This document shows positions 1-13,466 of a DNA stretch of 64,000 bases, in pieces. Each line of letters begins with the position of its first letter. The stretch's first letter is position 1. Made by a program: the position numbers and the translations under genes. The notes beneath the pieces were generated by a model that searched no databases, was not told where the DNA came from, and saw only the letters and a program-made list of their open reading frames with translations. This stretch comes from Piscicola geometra (Eukaryota; Annelida; Clitellata; Hirudinida; Piscicolidae), in contig OX030958.1 of NCBI GenBank assembly GCA_943735955.1, forward strand, positions 10,219,626 through 10,283,625. The letters are read 5' to 3'.

Positions 1-1395
1 CGGTGAAGACGATGAAGACGATGAAGACGGTGAAGACGAACGATGAAGAAGATGAAGACGGTGAAGACGATGAAGACGATGAAGACGATGAAGACGGTGA
101 AGACGATGAAGACGGTGAAGACGATGAAGACGAACGATGAAGACGATGAAGACGGTGAAGACGATGAAGACGGTGAAGACGATGAAGACGGTGAAGACGA
201 TGAAGACGATGAAGACGGTGAAGACGATGAAGACAGTGAAGACGGTGAAGACGGTGAAGACGATGAAGACGATGAAGACTGTGAAGACGAACGATGAAGA
301 AGATGAAGACGGTGAAGACGATGAAGACGGTGAAGACGATGAAGACGGTGAAGACGATGAAGACGGTGAAGACGATGAAGACGATGAAGACTGTGAAGAC
401 GAACGATGAAGAAGATGAAGACGGTGAAGACGATGAAGACGGTGAAGACGATGAAGACGGTGAAGACGATGAAGACGGTGAAGACGGTGAAGACGAACGA
501 TGAAGACGATGAAGACGGTGAAGACGGTGAAGACGATGAAGACGATGAAGACGGTGAAGACTGTGAAGACGGTGAAGACGATGAAGACGGTTAAGACGAT
601 GAAGACGGTGAAGACGATGAAGACGATGAAGACGAACGATGAAGACGATGAAGACGGTGAAGATGATGAAGACGGTGAAGACGATGAAGACGATGAAGAC
701 GGAGAAGACGATAAAGACGATGAAGACGGTGAAGACGAACGATGAAGACGGTGAAGACGATGAAGACGATGAAGACGGTGAAGACGATGAAGACGGTGAA
801 GACGATGAAGACGGTAAAGACGATGAAGACGGTGAAGACGATGAAGACGGTGAAGACGATGAAGACGATGAAGACGAACGATGAAGACGGTGAAGACGGT
901 GAAGACGGTGAAGACGGTGAAGACGATGAAGACGATGAAGACGGTGAAGACGGTGAAGACGGTGAAGACGATGAAGACGGTTAAGACGATGAAGACGGTG
1001 AAGACGATGAAGACGATGAAGACGAACGATGAAGACGATGAAGACGGTGAAGACGATGAAGACGGTGAAGACGATGAAGACGATGAAGACGGTGAAGACG
1101 ATGAAGACGAACGATGAAGACGATGAAGACGGTGAAGACGATGAAGACGATGAAGACGGTGAAGACGATGAAGATGAACGATGAAGACGGTGAAGACGAT
1201 GAAGACGATGAAGACGGTGAAGACGATGAAGACGAACGATGAAGACGATGAAGACGGTGAAGACGATGAAGACGGTGAAGACGATGAAGACGGTGAAGAC
1301 GATGAAGACGATGAAGACGGTGAAGACGATGAAGACAGTGAAGACGGTGAAGACGGTGAAGACGATGAAGACGATGAAGACGGTGAAGACGAACG

Positions 1396-2510
1396 ATGAA
1401 GAAGATGAAGACGGTGAAGACGATGAAGACGATGAAGACGATGAAGACGGTGAAGACGATGAAGACGGTGAAGACGATGAAGACGAACGATGAAGACGAT
1501 GAAGACGGTGAAGACGATGAAGACGGTGAAGACGATGAAGACGGTGAAGACGATGAAGACGATGAAGACGGTGAAGACGATGAAGACAGTGAAGACGGTG
1601 AAGACGGTGAAGACGATGAAGACGATGAAGACTGTGAAGACGAACGATGAAGAAGATGAAGACGGTGAAGACGATGAAGACGGTGAAGACGATGAAGACG
1701 GTGAAGACGATGAAGACGGTGAAGACGGTGAAGACGAACGATGAAGACGATGAAGACGGTGAAGACGATGAAGACGGTGAAGACGATGAAGACGGTGAAG
1801 ACGATGAAGACGGTGAAGACGATGAAGACGGTGAAGACGGTGAAGACGATGAAGACGGTGAAGACGATGAAGACGATGAAGACGATAATGACGAACGATG
1901 AAGACGATGAAGACGGTGAAGACGGTGAAGACGGTGAAGACGATGAAGACGATGAAGACGGTGAAGACTGTGAAGACGGTGAAGACGATGAAGACGGTTA
2001 AGACGATGAAGACGGTGAAGACGATGAAGACGATGAAGACGAACGATGAAGACGATGAAGACGGTGAAGATGATGAAGACGGTGAAGACGATGAAGACGA
2101 TGAAGACGGAGAAGACGATGAAGACGATGAAGACGATGAAGACGAACGATGAAGACGATGAAGACGGTGAAGACGATGAAGACGGTGAAGACGATGAAGA
2201 CGGTGAAGACGATGATGACGGTGAAGACGATGAAGACGGTGAAGACGATGAAGACGGTGAAGACGATGAAGACGGTGAAGACGATGAAGATGAACGATGA
2301 AGACGATGAAGACGAACGATGAAGACGATGAAGACGGTGAAGACAGTGAAGACGGTGAAGACGATGAAGACGATGAAGACGGTGAAGACGAACGATGAAG
2401 ACGATGAAGACGGTCAAGACGATGAAGACGGTGAAGACGATGAAGACGATGAAGACGATGAAGACGGTGAAGGCGATGAAGACGGTGAAGACGGTGAAGA
2501 CGAACGATGA
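1396..2510. repeat. Block repeated at 11908-13022
   Basis: Junctions at 1396, 1490, 1647, 1741, 1898, 2046 and 2319 have exact counterparts at 11908, 12002, 12159, 12253, 12410, 12558 and 12831, an offset of 10512. Rare variants match too: GATAATGAC, GACTGT, GGTTAAG, GATGATGAC and GGTCAAG. Part of the block (1181 to about 2140) is also found at 7266 to about 8225, offset 6085. Confidence 0.88.
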
Positions 2511-2896
2511 AGACGATGAAGACGGTGAAGACGACTAAGACGGTGAAGATGATGAAGACGGTGAAGACGATGAAGACGGTGCAGACGATGAAGACGGTGA
2601 AGACGATGAAGACGGTGAAGACAGTAGAGACGATGAAGACGGTGAAGACGATGAAGACGGTGAAGACGATGAAGACGATAAAGACGAACGATGAAGACGA
2701 TGAAGACGGTGAAGACGGTGAAGACGGTGAAGACGGTGAAGACGATGAAGACGATGAAGACGGTGAAGACGAACGATGAAGACGATGAAGACGGTGAAGA
2801 CGATGAAGACGGTGAAGACGATGAAGACGGTGAAGACGATGAAGACGGTGAAGGCGATGAAGACGGTGAAGACGGTGAAGACGGTGAAGACGAACG

Positions 2897-4993
2897 ATGA
2901 AGACGATGAAGACGGTGAAGACGATGAAGACGGTGAAGACAATGAAGACGGTGAAGACGATGAAGACGGTGAAGACGATGAAGACGATGAAGACGGTGAA
3001 GACAATGAAGACGGTGAAGACGATGAAGACGGTGAAGACGATGAAGACGATGAAGACGGTGAAGACCATGAAGACAGTGAAGACGATGAAGACGGTGAAG
3101 ACGGTGAAGACGAACGATGAAGACGATGAAGACGGTGAAGACGATGAAGACGGTGAAGACGATGAAGACGGTGAAGACGATGAAGACGGTGAAGACGAAC
3201 GATGAAGACGATGAAAACGGTGAAGACGATGAAGACGGTGAAGACGATGAAGACGATGAAGACGATGAAGACGGTGAAGACGATGAAGACGATGAAGACG
3301 ATGAAGACGATGAAGACGATGAAGACGATGAAGACGGTGAAGACGATGAAGACGATGAAGACGGTGAAGACGGTGAAGACGATGAAGACGAACGATGAAA
3401 ACGGAGAAGACGGTGAAGACGGTGAAGACGGTGAAGACGGTGAAGACGGTGAAGACGACTAAGACGGTGAAGACGAACGATGAAGAAGATGAAGACGGTG
3501 AAGACGATGAAGACGGTGAAGACGATGAAGACGGTGAAGACGATGAAGACGGTGAAGACGGTGAAGACGAACGATGAAGACGATGAAGACGGTGAAGACG
3601 ATGAAGACGGTGAAGACGATGAAGACGGTGAAGTCGATGAAGACGGTGAAGACGATGAAGACGATAAAGACGAACGATGAAGACGATGAAGACGGTGAAG
3701 ACGGTGAAGACGGTGAAGACGGTGAAGACGACTAAGACGGTGAAGACGAACGATGAAGAAGATGAAGACGGTGAAGACGATGAAGACGGTGAAGACGATG
3801 AAGACGGTGAAGACGGTGAAGACGAACGATGAAGACGATGAAGACGGTGAAGACGATGAAGACGGTGAAGACGATGTAGACGGTGAAGACGATGAAGACG
3901 GTGAAGACGATGAAGACGATAAAGACGAACGATGAAGACGATGAAGACGGTGAAGACGGTGAAGACGGTGAAGACGATGAAGACGATGAAGACGGTGAAG
4001 ACGGTGAAGACGGTGAAGACGATGAAGACGATGAAGACGATGAAGACGGTGAAGACGATGAAGACGATGAAGACGATGAAGACGATGAAGACGATGAAGA
4101 CGATGAAGACGGTGAAGACGATGAAGACGATGAAGACGGTGAAGACGGTGAAGACGATGAAGACGAACGATGAAAACGGAGAAGACGGTGAAGACGGTGA
4201 AGACGGTGAAGACGGTGAAGACGGTGAAGACGACTAAGACGGTGAAGACGAACGATGAAGAAGATGAAGACGGTGAAGACGATGAAGACGGTGAAGACGA
4301 TGAAGACGGTGAAGACGATGAAGACGGTGAAGACGGTGAAGACGAACGATGAAGACGATGAAGACGGTGAAGACGATGAAGACGGTGAAGACGATGAAGA
4401 CGGTGAAGACGATGAAGACGGTGAAGACGATGAAGACGATAAAGACGAACGATGAAGACGATGAAGACGGTGAAGACGGTGAAGACGGTGAAGACGATGA
4501 AGACGATGAAGACGGTGAAGACGGTGAAGACGGTGAAGACGATGAAGACGGTTAAGACGATGAAGACGGTGAAGACGATGAAGACGATGAAGACGAACGA
4601 TGAAGACGATGAAGACGGTGAAGACGATGAAGACGGTGAAGACGATGAAGACGGTGAAGACGGTGAAGACGAACGATGAAGACGGTGAAGACGATGAAGA
4701 CGATGAAGACGGTGAAGACGATGAAGACGGTGAAGACGATGAAGACGGTAAAGACGATGAAGACGGTGAAGACGATGAAGACGGTGAAGACGATGAAGAC
4801 GATGAAGACGAACGATGAAGACGGTGAAGACGGTGAAGACGGTGAAGACGGTGAAGACGATGAAGACGATGAAGACGGTGAAGACGGTGAAGACGGTGAA
4901 GACGGTGAAGACGATGAAGACGGTGAAGACGATGAAGACGATGAAGACGATGAAGACGAACGATGAAGACGATGAAGACGGTGAAGACGAACG
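2897..4993. repeat. 2.1-kb higher-order repeat, copy 1
   Basis: The junction spacings from 2897 (3117, 3202, 3395, 3480) recur at 4994 (5214, 5299, 5492, 5577), an offset of 2097. It contains a 20-unit segment (3202-3394) rich in consecutive GAT units, then a segment starting AAAACGGAG, a run of GGT units and the GACTAAGAC double variant. The unit GAAGTCGAT near 3632 is shared with copy 2. GATGTAGAC near 3875 is private to this copy. Confidence 0.88.
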
Positions 4994-7030
4994 ATGAAGA
5001 CGATGAAGACGGTGAAGACGATGAAGACGGTGAAGACAATGAAGACGGTGAAGACGATGAAGACGGTGAAGACGATGAAGACGATGAAGACGGTGAAGAC
5101 AATGAAGACGGTGAAGACGATGAAGACGGTGAAGACGATGAAGACGATGAAGACGGTGAAGACCATGAAGACAGTGAAGACGATGAAGACGGTGAAGACG
5201 GTGAAGACGAACGATGAAGACGATGAAGACGGTGAAGACGATGAAGACGGTGAAGACGATGAAGACGGTGAAGACGATGAAGACGGTGAAGACGAACGAT
5301 GAAGACGATGAAAACGGTGAAGACGATGAAGACGGTGAAGACGATGAAGACGATGAAGACGATGAAGACGGTGAAGACGATGAAGACGATGAAGACGATG
5401 AAGACGATGAAGACGATGAAGACGATGAAGACGGTGAAGACGATGAAGACGATGAAGACGGTGAAGACGGTGAAGACGATGAAGACGAACGATGAAAACG
5501 GAGAAGACGGTGAAGACGGTGAAGACGGTGAAGACGGTGAAGACGGTGAAGACGACTAAGACGGTGAAGACGAACGATGAAGAAGATGAAGACGGTGAAG
5601 ACGATGAAGACGGTGAAGACGATGAAGACGGTGAAGACGATGAAGACGGTGAAGACGGTGAAGACGAACGATGAAGACGATGAAGACGGTGAAGACGATG
5701 AAGACGGTGAAGACGATGAAGACGGTGAAGTCGATGAAGACGGTGAAGACGATGAAGACGATAAAGACGAACGATGAAGACGATGAAGACGGTGAAGACG
5801 GTGAAGACGGTGAAGACGGTGAAGACGACTAAGACGGTGAAGACGAACGATGAAGAAGATGAAGACGGTGAAGACGATGAAGACGGTGAAGACGATGAAG
5901 ACGGTGAAGACGGTGAAGACGAACGATGAAGACGATGAAGACGGTGAAGACGATGAAGACGGTGAAGACGATGAAGACGGTGAAGACGATGAAGACGGTG
6001 AAGACGATGAAGACGATAAAGACGAACGATGAAGACGATGAAGACGGTGAAGACGGTGAAGACGGTGAAGACGATGAAGACGATGAAGACGGTGAAGACG
6101 GTGAAGACGGTGAAGACGATGAAGACGATGAAGACGATGAAGACGGTGAAGACGATGAAGACGATGAAGACGATGAAGACGATGAAGACGATGAAGACGA
6201 TGAAGACGGTGAAGACGATGAAGACGATGAAGACGGTGAAGACGGTGAAGACGATGAAGACGAACGATGAAAACGGAGAAGACGGTGAAGACGGTGAAGA
6301 CGGTGAAGACGGTGAAGACGGTGAAGACGGTGAAGACGACTAAGACGGTGAAGACGAACGATGAAGAAGATGAAGACGGTGAAGACGATGAAGACGGTGA
6401 AGACGATGAAGACGGTGAAGACGATGAAGACGGTGAAGACGGTGAAGACGAACGATGAAGACGATGAAGACGGTGAAGACGATGAAGACGGTGAAGACGA
6501 TGAAGACGGTGAAGACGATGAAGACGGTGAAGACGATGAAGACGATAAAGACGAACGATGAAGACGATGAAGACGGTGAAGACGGTGAAGACGGTGAAGA
6601 CGATGAAGACGATGAAGACGGTGAAGACGGTGAAGACGGTGAAGACGATGAAGACGGTTAAGACGATGAAGACGGTGAAGACGATGAAGACGATGAAGAC
6701 GAACGATGAAGACGATGAAGACGGTGAAGACGATGAAGACGGTGAAGACGATGAAGACGGTGAAGACGGTGAAGACGAACGATGAAGACGGTGAAGACGA
6801 TGAAGACGATGAAGACGGTGAAGACGATGAAGACGGTGAAGACGATGAAGACGGTAAAGACGATGAAGACGGTGAAGACGATGAAGACGGTGAAGACGAT
6901 GAAGACGATGAAGACGAACGATGAAGACGGTGAAGACGGTGAAGACGGTGAAGACGGTGAAGACGATGAAGACGATGAAGACGGTGAAGACGGTGAAGAC
7001 GGTGAAGACGGTGAAGACGATGAAGACGGT
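4994..7030. repeat. 2.1-kb higher-order repeat, copy 2
   Basis: This is the adjacent tandem copy of 2897-4993. The offset is 2097 at first and 2106 after one extra GGT unit in the segment starting at 6267. Junctions at 6361, 6455, 6558, 6706, 6782 and 6921 match 4255, 4349, 4452, 4600, 4676 and 4815. Similarity is lost near 7016-7030. The 9-bp step shows divergence by whole-unit gain. Confidence 0.85.
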
Positions 7031-7265
7031 TAAGACGATGAAGACGGTGAAGACGATGAAGACGATGAAGACGAACGATGAAGACGATGAAGACGGTGAA
7101 GACGATGAAGACGGTGAAGACGATGAAGACGATGAAGACGGTGAAGACGATGAAGACGAACGATGAAGACGATGAAGACGGTGAAGACGATGAAGACGAT
7201 GAAGACGGTGAAGACGATGAAGACGATGAAGACGATGAAGACGGTGAAGACGATGAAGATGAACG

Positions 7266-8225
7266 ATGAAGACGGTGAAGACGATGAAGACGATGAAGAC
7301 GGTGAAGACGATGAAGACGAACGATGAAGACGATGAAGACGGTGAAGACGATGAAGACGGTGAAGACGATGAAGACGGTGAAGACGATGAAGACGATGAA
7401 GACGGTGAAGACGATGAAGACAGTGAAGACGGTGAAGACGGTGAAGACGATGAAGACGATGAAGACGGTGAAGACGAACGATGAAGAAGATGAAGACGGT
7501 GAAGACGATGAAGACGATGAAGACGATGAAGACGGTGAAGACGATGAAGACGGTGAAGACGATGAAGACGAACGATGAAGACGATGAAGACGGTGAAGAC
7601 GATGAAGACGGTGAAGACGATGAAGACGGTGAAGACGATGAAGACGATGAAGACGGTGAAGACGATGAAGACAGTGAAGACGGTGAAGACGGTGAAGACG
7701 ATGAAGACGATGAAGACTGTGAAGACGAACGATGAAGAAGATGAAGACGGTGAAGACGATGAAGACGGTGAAGACGATGAAGACGGTGAAGACGATGAAG
7801 ACGGTGAAGACGGTGAAGACGAACGATGAAGACGATGAAGACGGTGAAGACGATGAAGACGGTGAAGACGATGAAGACGGTGAAGACGATGAAGACGGTG
7901 AAGACGATGAAGACGGTGAAGACGGTGAAGACGATGAAGACGGTGAAGACGATGAAGACGATGAAGACGATAATGACGAACGATGAAGACGATGAAGACG
8001 GTGAAGACGGTGAAGACGGTGAAGACGATGAAGACGATGAAGACGGTGAAGACTGTGAAGACGGTGAAGACGATGAAGACGGTTAAGACGATGAAGACGG
8101 TGAAGACGATGAAGACGATGAAGACGAACGATGAAGACGATGAAGACGGTGAAGATGATGAAGACGGTGAAGACGATGAAGACGATGAAGACGGAGAAGA
8201 CGATGAAGACGATGAAGACCGTGAA
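7266..8225. repeat. Block matching 1181-2140
   Basis: Junctions at 7266, 7324, 7481, 7575, 7732, 7826 and 7983 match 1181, 1239, 1396, 1490, 1647, 1741 and 1898 (offset 6085). The copies part near 8220, where this one has GACCGTGAAG and the earlier copy has GACGATGAAG. Confidence 0.85.
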
Positions 8226-8248
8226 GACGAACGATGAAGACGGTGAAG

Positions 8249-9453
8249 ACGATGAAGACGATGAAGACGGTGAAGACGATGAAGACGGTGAAGACGATGA
8301 AGACGGTAAAGACGATGAAGACGGTGAAGACGATGAAGACGGTGAAGACGATGAAGACGATGAAGACGAACGATGAAGACGGTGAAGACGGTGAAGACGG
8401 TGAAGACGATGAAGACGGTGAAGACGATGAAGACGATAAAGACGATAATGACGAACGATGAAGACGATGAAGACGGTGAAGACGGTGAAGACGGTGAAGA
8501 CGATGAAGACGATGAAGACGGTGAAGACTGTGAAGACGGTGAAGACGATGAAGACGGTTAAGACGATGAAGACGGTGAAGACGATGAAGACGATGAAGAC
8601 GAACGATGAAGACGATGAAGACGGTGAAGATGATGAAGACGGTGAAGACGATGAAGACGATGAAGACGGAGAAGACGATGAAGACGATGAAGACGGTGAA
8701 GACGAACGATGAAGACGGTGAAGACGATGAAGACGATGAAGACGGTGAAGACGATGAAGACGGTGAAGACGATGAAGACGGTAAAGACGATGAAGACGGT
8801 GAAGACGATGAAGACGGTGAAGACGATGAAGACGATGAAGACGAACGATGAAGACGGTGAAGACGGTGAAGACGGTGAAGACGGTGAAGACGATGAAGAC
8901 GATGAAGACGGTGAAGACGGTGAAGACGGTGAAGACGATGAAGACGGTTAAGACGATGAAGACGGTGAAGACGATGAAGACGATGAAGACGAACGATGAA
9001 GACGATGAAGACGGTGAAGACGATGAAGACGGTGAAGACGATGAAGACGATGAAGACGGTGAAGACGATGAAGACGAACGATGAAGACGATGAAGACGGT
9101 GAAGACGATGAAGACGATGAAGACGGTGAAGACGATGAAGATGAACGATGAAGACGGTGAAGACGATGAAGACGATGAAGACGGTGAAGACGATGAAGAC
9201 GAACGATGAAGACGATGAAGACGGTGAAGACGATGAAGACGGTGAAGACGATGAAGACGGTGAAGACGATGAAGACGATGAAGACGGTGAAGACGATGAA
9301 GACAGTGAAGACGGTGAAGACGGTGAAGACGATGAAGACGATGAAGACGGTGAAGACGAACGATGAAGAAGATGAAGACGGTGAAGACGATGAAGACGAT
9401 GAAGACGATGAAGACGGTGAAGACGATGAAGACGGTGAAGACGATGAAGACGA
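8249..9453. repeat. 1205-bp higher-order repeat, copy 1
   Basis: First of three tandem copies. In register with this period, the eleven junction-to-junction segments beginning at 8373 are 85, 148, 103, 139, 148, 85, 67, 58, 157, 94 and 121 bp, which sum to 1205. Unit counts are 8, 15, 10, 14, 15, 8, 6, 5, 16, 9 and 12. The left edge of identity is sharp: positions 8249 and 9454 agree while 8248 and 9453 differ, at a place where one copy has a junction and the other a plain unit. Confidence 0.92.
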
Positions 9454-10658
9454 ACGATGAAGACGATGAAGACGGTGAAGACGATGAAGACGGTGAAGAC
9501 GATGAAGACGGTAAAGACGATGAAGACGGTGAAGACGATGAAGACGGTGAAGACGATGAAGACGATGAAGACGAACGATGAAGACGGTGAAGACGGTGAA
9601 GACGGTGAAGACGATGAAGACGGTGAAGACGATGAAGACGATAAAGACGATAATGACGAACGATGAAGACGATGAAGACGGTGAAGACGGTGAAGACGGT
9701 GAAGACGATGAAGACGATGAAGACGGTGAAGACTGTGAAGACGGTGAAGACGATGAAGACGGTTAAGACGATGAAGACGGTGAAGACGATGAAGACGATG
9801 AAGACGAACGATGAAGACGATGAAGACGGTGAAGATGATGAAGACGGTGAAGACGATGAAGACGATGAAGACGGAGAAGACGATGAAGACGATGAAGACG
9901 GTGAAGACGAACGATGAAGACGGTGAAGACGATGAAGACGATGAAGACGGTGAAGACGATGAAGACGGTGAAGACGATGAAGACGGTAAAGACGATGAAG
10001 ACGGTGAAGACGATGAAGACGGTGAAGACGATGAAGACGATGAAGACGAACGATGAAGACGGTGAAGACGGTGAAGACGGTGAAGACGGTGAAGACGATG
10101 AAGACGATGAAGACGGTGAAGACGGTGAAGACGGTGAAGACGATGAAGACGGTTAAGACGATGAAGACGGTGAAGACGATGAAGACGATGAAGACGAACG
10201 ATGAAGACGATGAAGACGGTGAAGACGATGAAGACGGTGAAGACGATGAAGACGATGAAGACGGTGAAGACGATGAAGACGAACGATGAAGACGATGAAG
10301 ACGGTGAAGACGATGAAGACGATGAAGACGGTGAAGACGATGAAGATGAACGATGAAGACGGTGAAGACGATGAAGACGATGAAGACGGTGAAGACGATG
10401 AAGACGAACGATGAAGACGATGAAGACGGTGAAGACGATGAAGACGGTGAAGACGATGAAGACGGTGAAGACGATGAAGACGATGAAGACGGTGAAGACG
10501 ATGAAGACAGTGAAGACGGTGAAGACGGTGAAGACGATGAAGACGATGAAGACGGTGAAGACGAACGATGAAGAAGATGAAGACGGTGAAGACGATGAAG
10601 ACGATGAAGACGATGAAGACGGTGAAGACGATGAAGACGGTGAAGACGATGAAGACGA
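9454..10658. repeat. 1205-bp higher-order repeat, copy 2
   Basis: Complete copy between 8249-9453 and 10659-11610. Junctions at 9578, 9663, 9811, 9914, 10053, 10353, 10411 and 10568 are each 1205 bp from the corresponding junctions in copies 1 or 3. Conceptual translations of matching segments agree in both open + frames, so copies differ little if at all. Confidence 0.92.
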
Positions 10659-11610
10659 ACGATGAAGACGATGAAGACGGTGAAGACGATGAAGACGGTG
10701 AAGACGATGAAGACGGTAAAGACGATGAAGACGGTGAAGACGATGAAGACGGTGAAGACGATGAAGACGATGAAGACGAACGATGAAGACGGTGAAGACG
10801 GTGAAGACGGTGAAGACGATGAAGACGGTGAAGACGATGAAGACGATAAAGACGATAATGACGAACGATGAAGACGATGAAGACGGTGAAGACGGTGAAG
10901 ACGGTGAAGACGATGAAGACGATGAAGACGGTGAAGACTGTGAAGACGGTGAAGACGATGAAGACGGTTAAGACGATGAAGACGGTGAAGACGATGAAGA
11001 CGATGAAGACGAACGATGAAGACGATGAAGACGGTGAAGATGATGAAGACGGTGAAGACGATGAAGACGATGAAGACGGAGAAGACGATGAAGACGATGA
11101 AGACGGTGAAGACGAACGATGAAGACGGTGAAGACGATGAAGACGATGAAGACGGTGAAGACGATGAAGACGGTGAAGACGATGAAGACGGTAAAGACGA
11201 TGAAGACGGTGAAGACGATGAAGACGGTGAAGACGATGAAGACGATGAAGACGAACGATGAAGACGGTGAAGACGGTGAAGACGGTGAAGACGGTGAAGA
11301 CGATGAAGACGATGAAGACGGTGAAGACGGTGAAGACGGTGAAGACGATGAAGACGGTTAAGACGATGAAGACGGTGAAGACGATGAAGACGATGAAGAC
11401 GAACGATGAAGACGATGAAGACGGTGAAGACGATGAAGACGGTGAAGACGATGAAGACGATGAAGACGGTGAAGACGATGAAGACGAACGATGAAGACGA
11501 TGAAGACGGTGAAGACGATGAAGACGATGAAGACGGTGAAGACGATGAAGATGAACGATGAAGACGGTGAAGACGATGAAGACGATGAAGACGGTGAAGA
11601 CGATGAAGAC
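10659..11610. repeat. 1205-bp higher-order repeat, copy 3 (partial)
   Basis: Matches 9454 onward up to about 11610. There the expected junction after five units (present at 10411 in copy 2) is missing and the segment continues instead. This looks like a recombination or deletion edge. The sequence beyond returns to the left-domain pattern with GACAGT and GAAGAAGAT markers. Confidence 0.88.
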
Positions 11611-11907
11611 GGTGAAGACGATGAAGACGATGAAGACGGTGAAGACGATGAAGACAGTGAAGACGGTGAAGACGGTGAAGACGATGAAGACGATGAAGAC
11701 GGTGAAGACGAACGATGAAGAAGATGAAGACGGTGAAGACGATGAAGACGGTGAAGACGATGAAGACGGTGAAGACGATGAAGACGGTGAAGACGATGAA
11801 GACGGTGAAGACGATGAAGACGATGAAGACGGTGAAGACGATGAAGACAGTGAAGACGGTGAAGACGGTGAAGACGATGAAGACGATGAAGACGGTGAAG
11901 ACGAACG

Positions 11908-13022
11908 ATGAAGAAGATGAAGACGGTGAAGACGATGAAGACGATGAAGACGATGAAGACGGTGAAGACGATGAAGACGGTGAAGACGATGAAGACGAAC
12001 GATGAAGACGATGAAGACGGTGAAGACGATGAAGACGGTGAAGACGATGAAGACGGTGAAGACGATGAAGACGATGAAGACGGTGAAGACGATGAAGACA
12101 GTGAAGACGGTGAAGACGGTGAAGACGATGAAGACGATGAAGACTGTGAAGACGAACGATGAAGAAGATGAAGACGGTGAAGACGATGAAGACGGTGAAG
12201 ACGATGAAGACGGTGAAGACGATGAAGACGGTGAAGACGGTGAAGACGAACGATGAAGACGATGAAGACGGTGAAGACGATGAAGACGGTGAAGACGATG
12301 AAGACGGTGAAGACGATGAAGACGGTGAAGACGATGAAGACGGTGAAGACGGTGAAGACGATGAAGACGGTGAAGACGATGAAGACGATGAAGACGATAA
12401 TGACGAACGATGAAGACGATGAAGACGGTGAAGACGGTGAAGACGGTGAAGACGATGAAGACGATGAAGACGGTGAAGACTGTGAAGACGGTGAAGACGA
12501 TGAAGACGGTTAAGACGATGAAGACGGTGAAGACGATGAAGACGATGAAGACGAACGATGAAGACGATGAAGACGGTGAAGATGATGAAGACGGTGAAGA
12601 CGATGAAGACGATGAAGACGGAGAAGACGATGAAGACGATGAAGACGATGAAGACGAACGATGAAGACGATGAAGACGGTGAAGACGATGAAGACGGTGA
12701 AGACGATGAAGACGGTGAAGACGATGATGACGGTGAAGACGATGAAGACGGTGAAGACGATGAAGACGGTGAAGACGATGAAGACGGTGAAGACGATGAA
12801 GATGAACGATGAAGACGATGAAGACGAACGATGAAGACGATGAAGACGGTGAAGACAGTGAAGACGGTGAAGACGATGAAGACGATGAAGACGGTGAAGA
12901 CGAACGATGAAGACGATGAAGACGGTCAAGACGATGAAGACGGTGAAGACGATGAAGACGATGAAGACGATGAAGACGGTGAAGGCGATGAAGACGGTGA
13001 AGACGGTGAAGACGAACGATGA
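11908..13022. repeat. Second copy of block 1396-2510
   Basis: Offset 10512 from 1396-2510. Beyond it the match to the start of the window goes on with small steps: 2691 pairs with 13261 (10570) and 3202 with 13790 (10588). Together these form a super-repeat of about 10.5 kb whose second copy runs from about 11.9 to 15.2 kb. Confidence 0.87.
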
Positions 13023-13466
13023 AGACGATGAAGACGGTGAAGAGGACTAAGACGGTGAAGACGATGAAGACGGTGAAGACGATGAAGACGGTGAAGACGA
13101 TGAAGACGGTGAAGACGATGAAGACGGTGAAGACGGTGAAGACCATGAAGACAGTGAAGACGATGAAGACGGTGAAGACGGTGAAGACGAACGATGAAGA
13201 CGATGAAGACGGTGAAGACGATGAAGACGGTGAAGACGATGAAGACTATAAAGACGAACGATGAAGACGATGAAGACGGTGAAGACGGTGAAGACGGTGA
13301 AGACGGTGAAGACGATGAAGACGATGAAGACGGTGAAGACGAACGATGAAGACGATGAAGACGGTGAAGACGATGAAGACGGTGAAGACGATGAAGACGG
13401 TGAAGACGATGAAGACGGTGAAGGCGATGAAGACGGTGAAGACGGTGAAGACGGTGAAGACGAACG

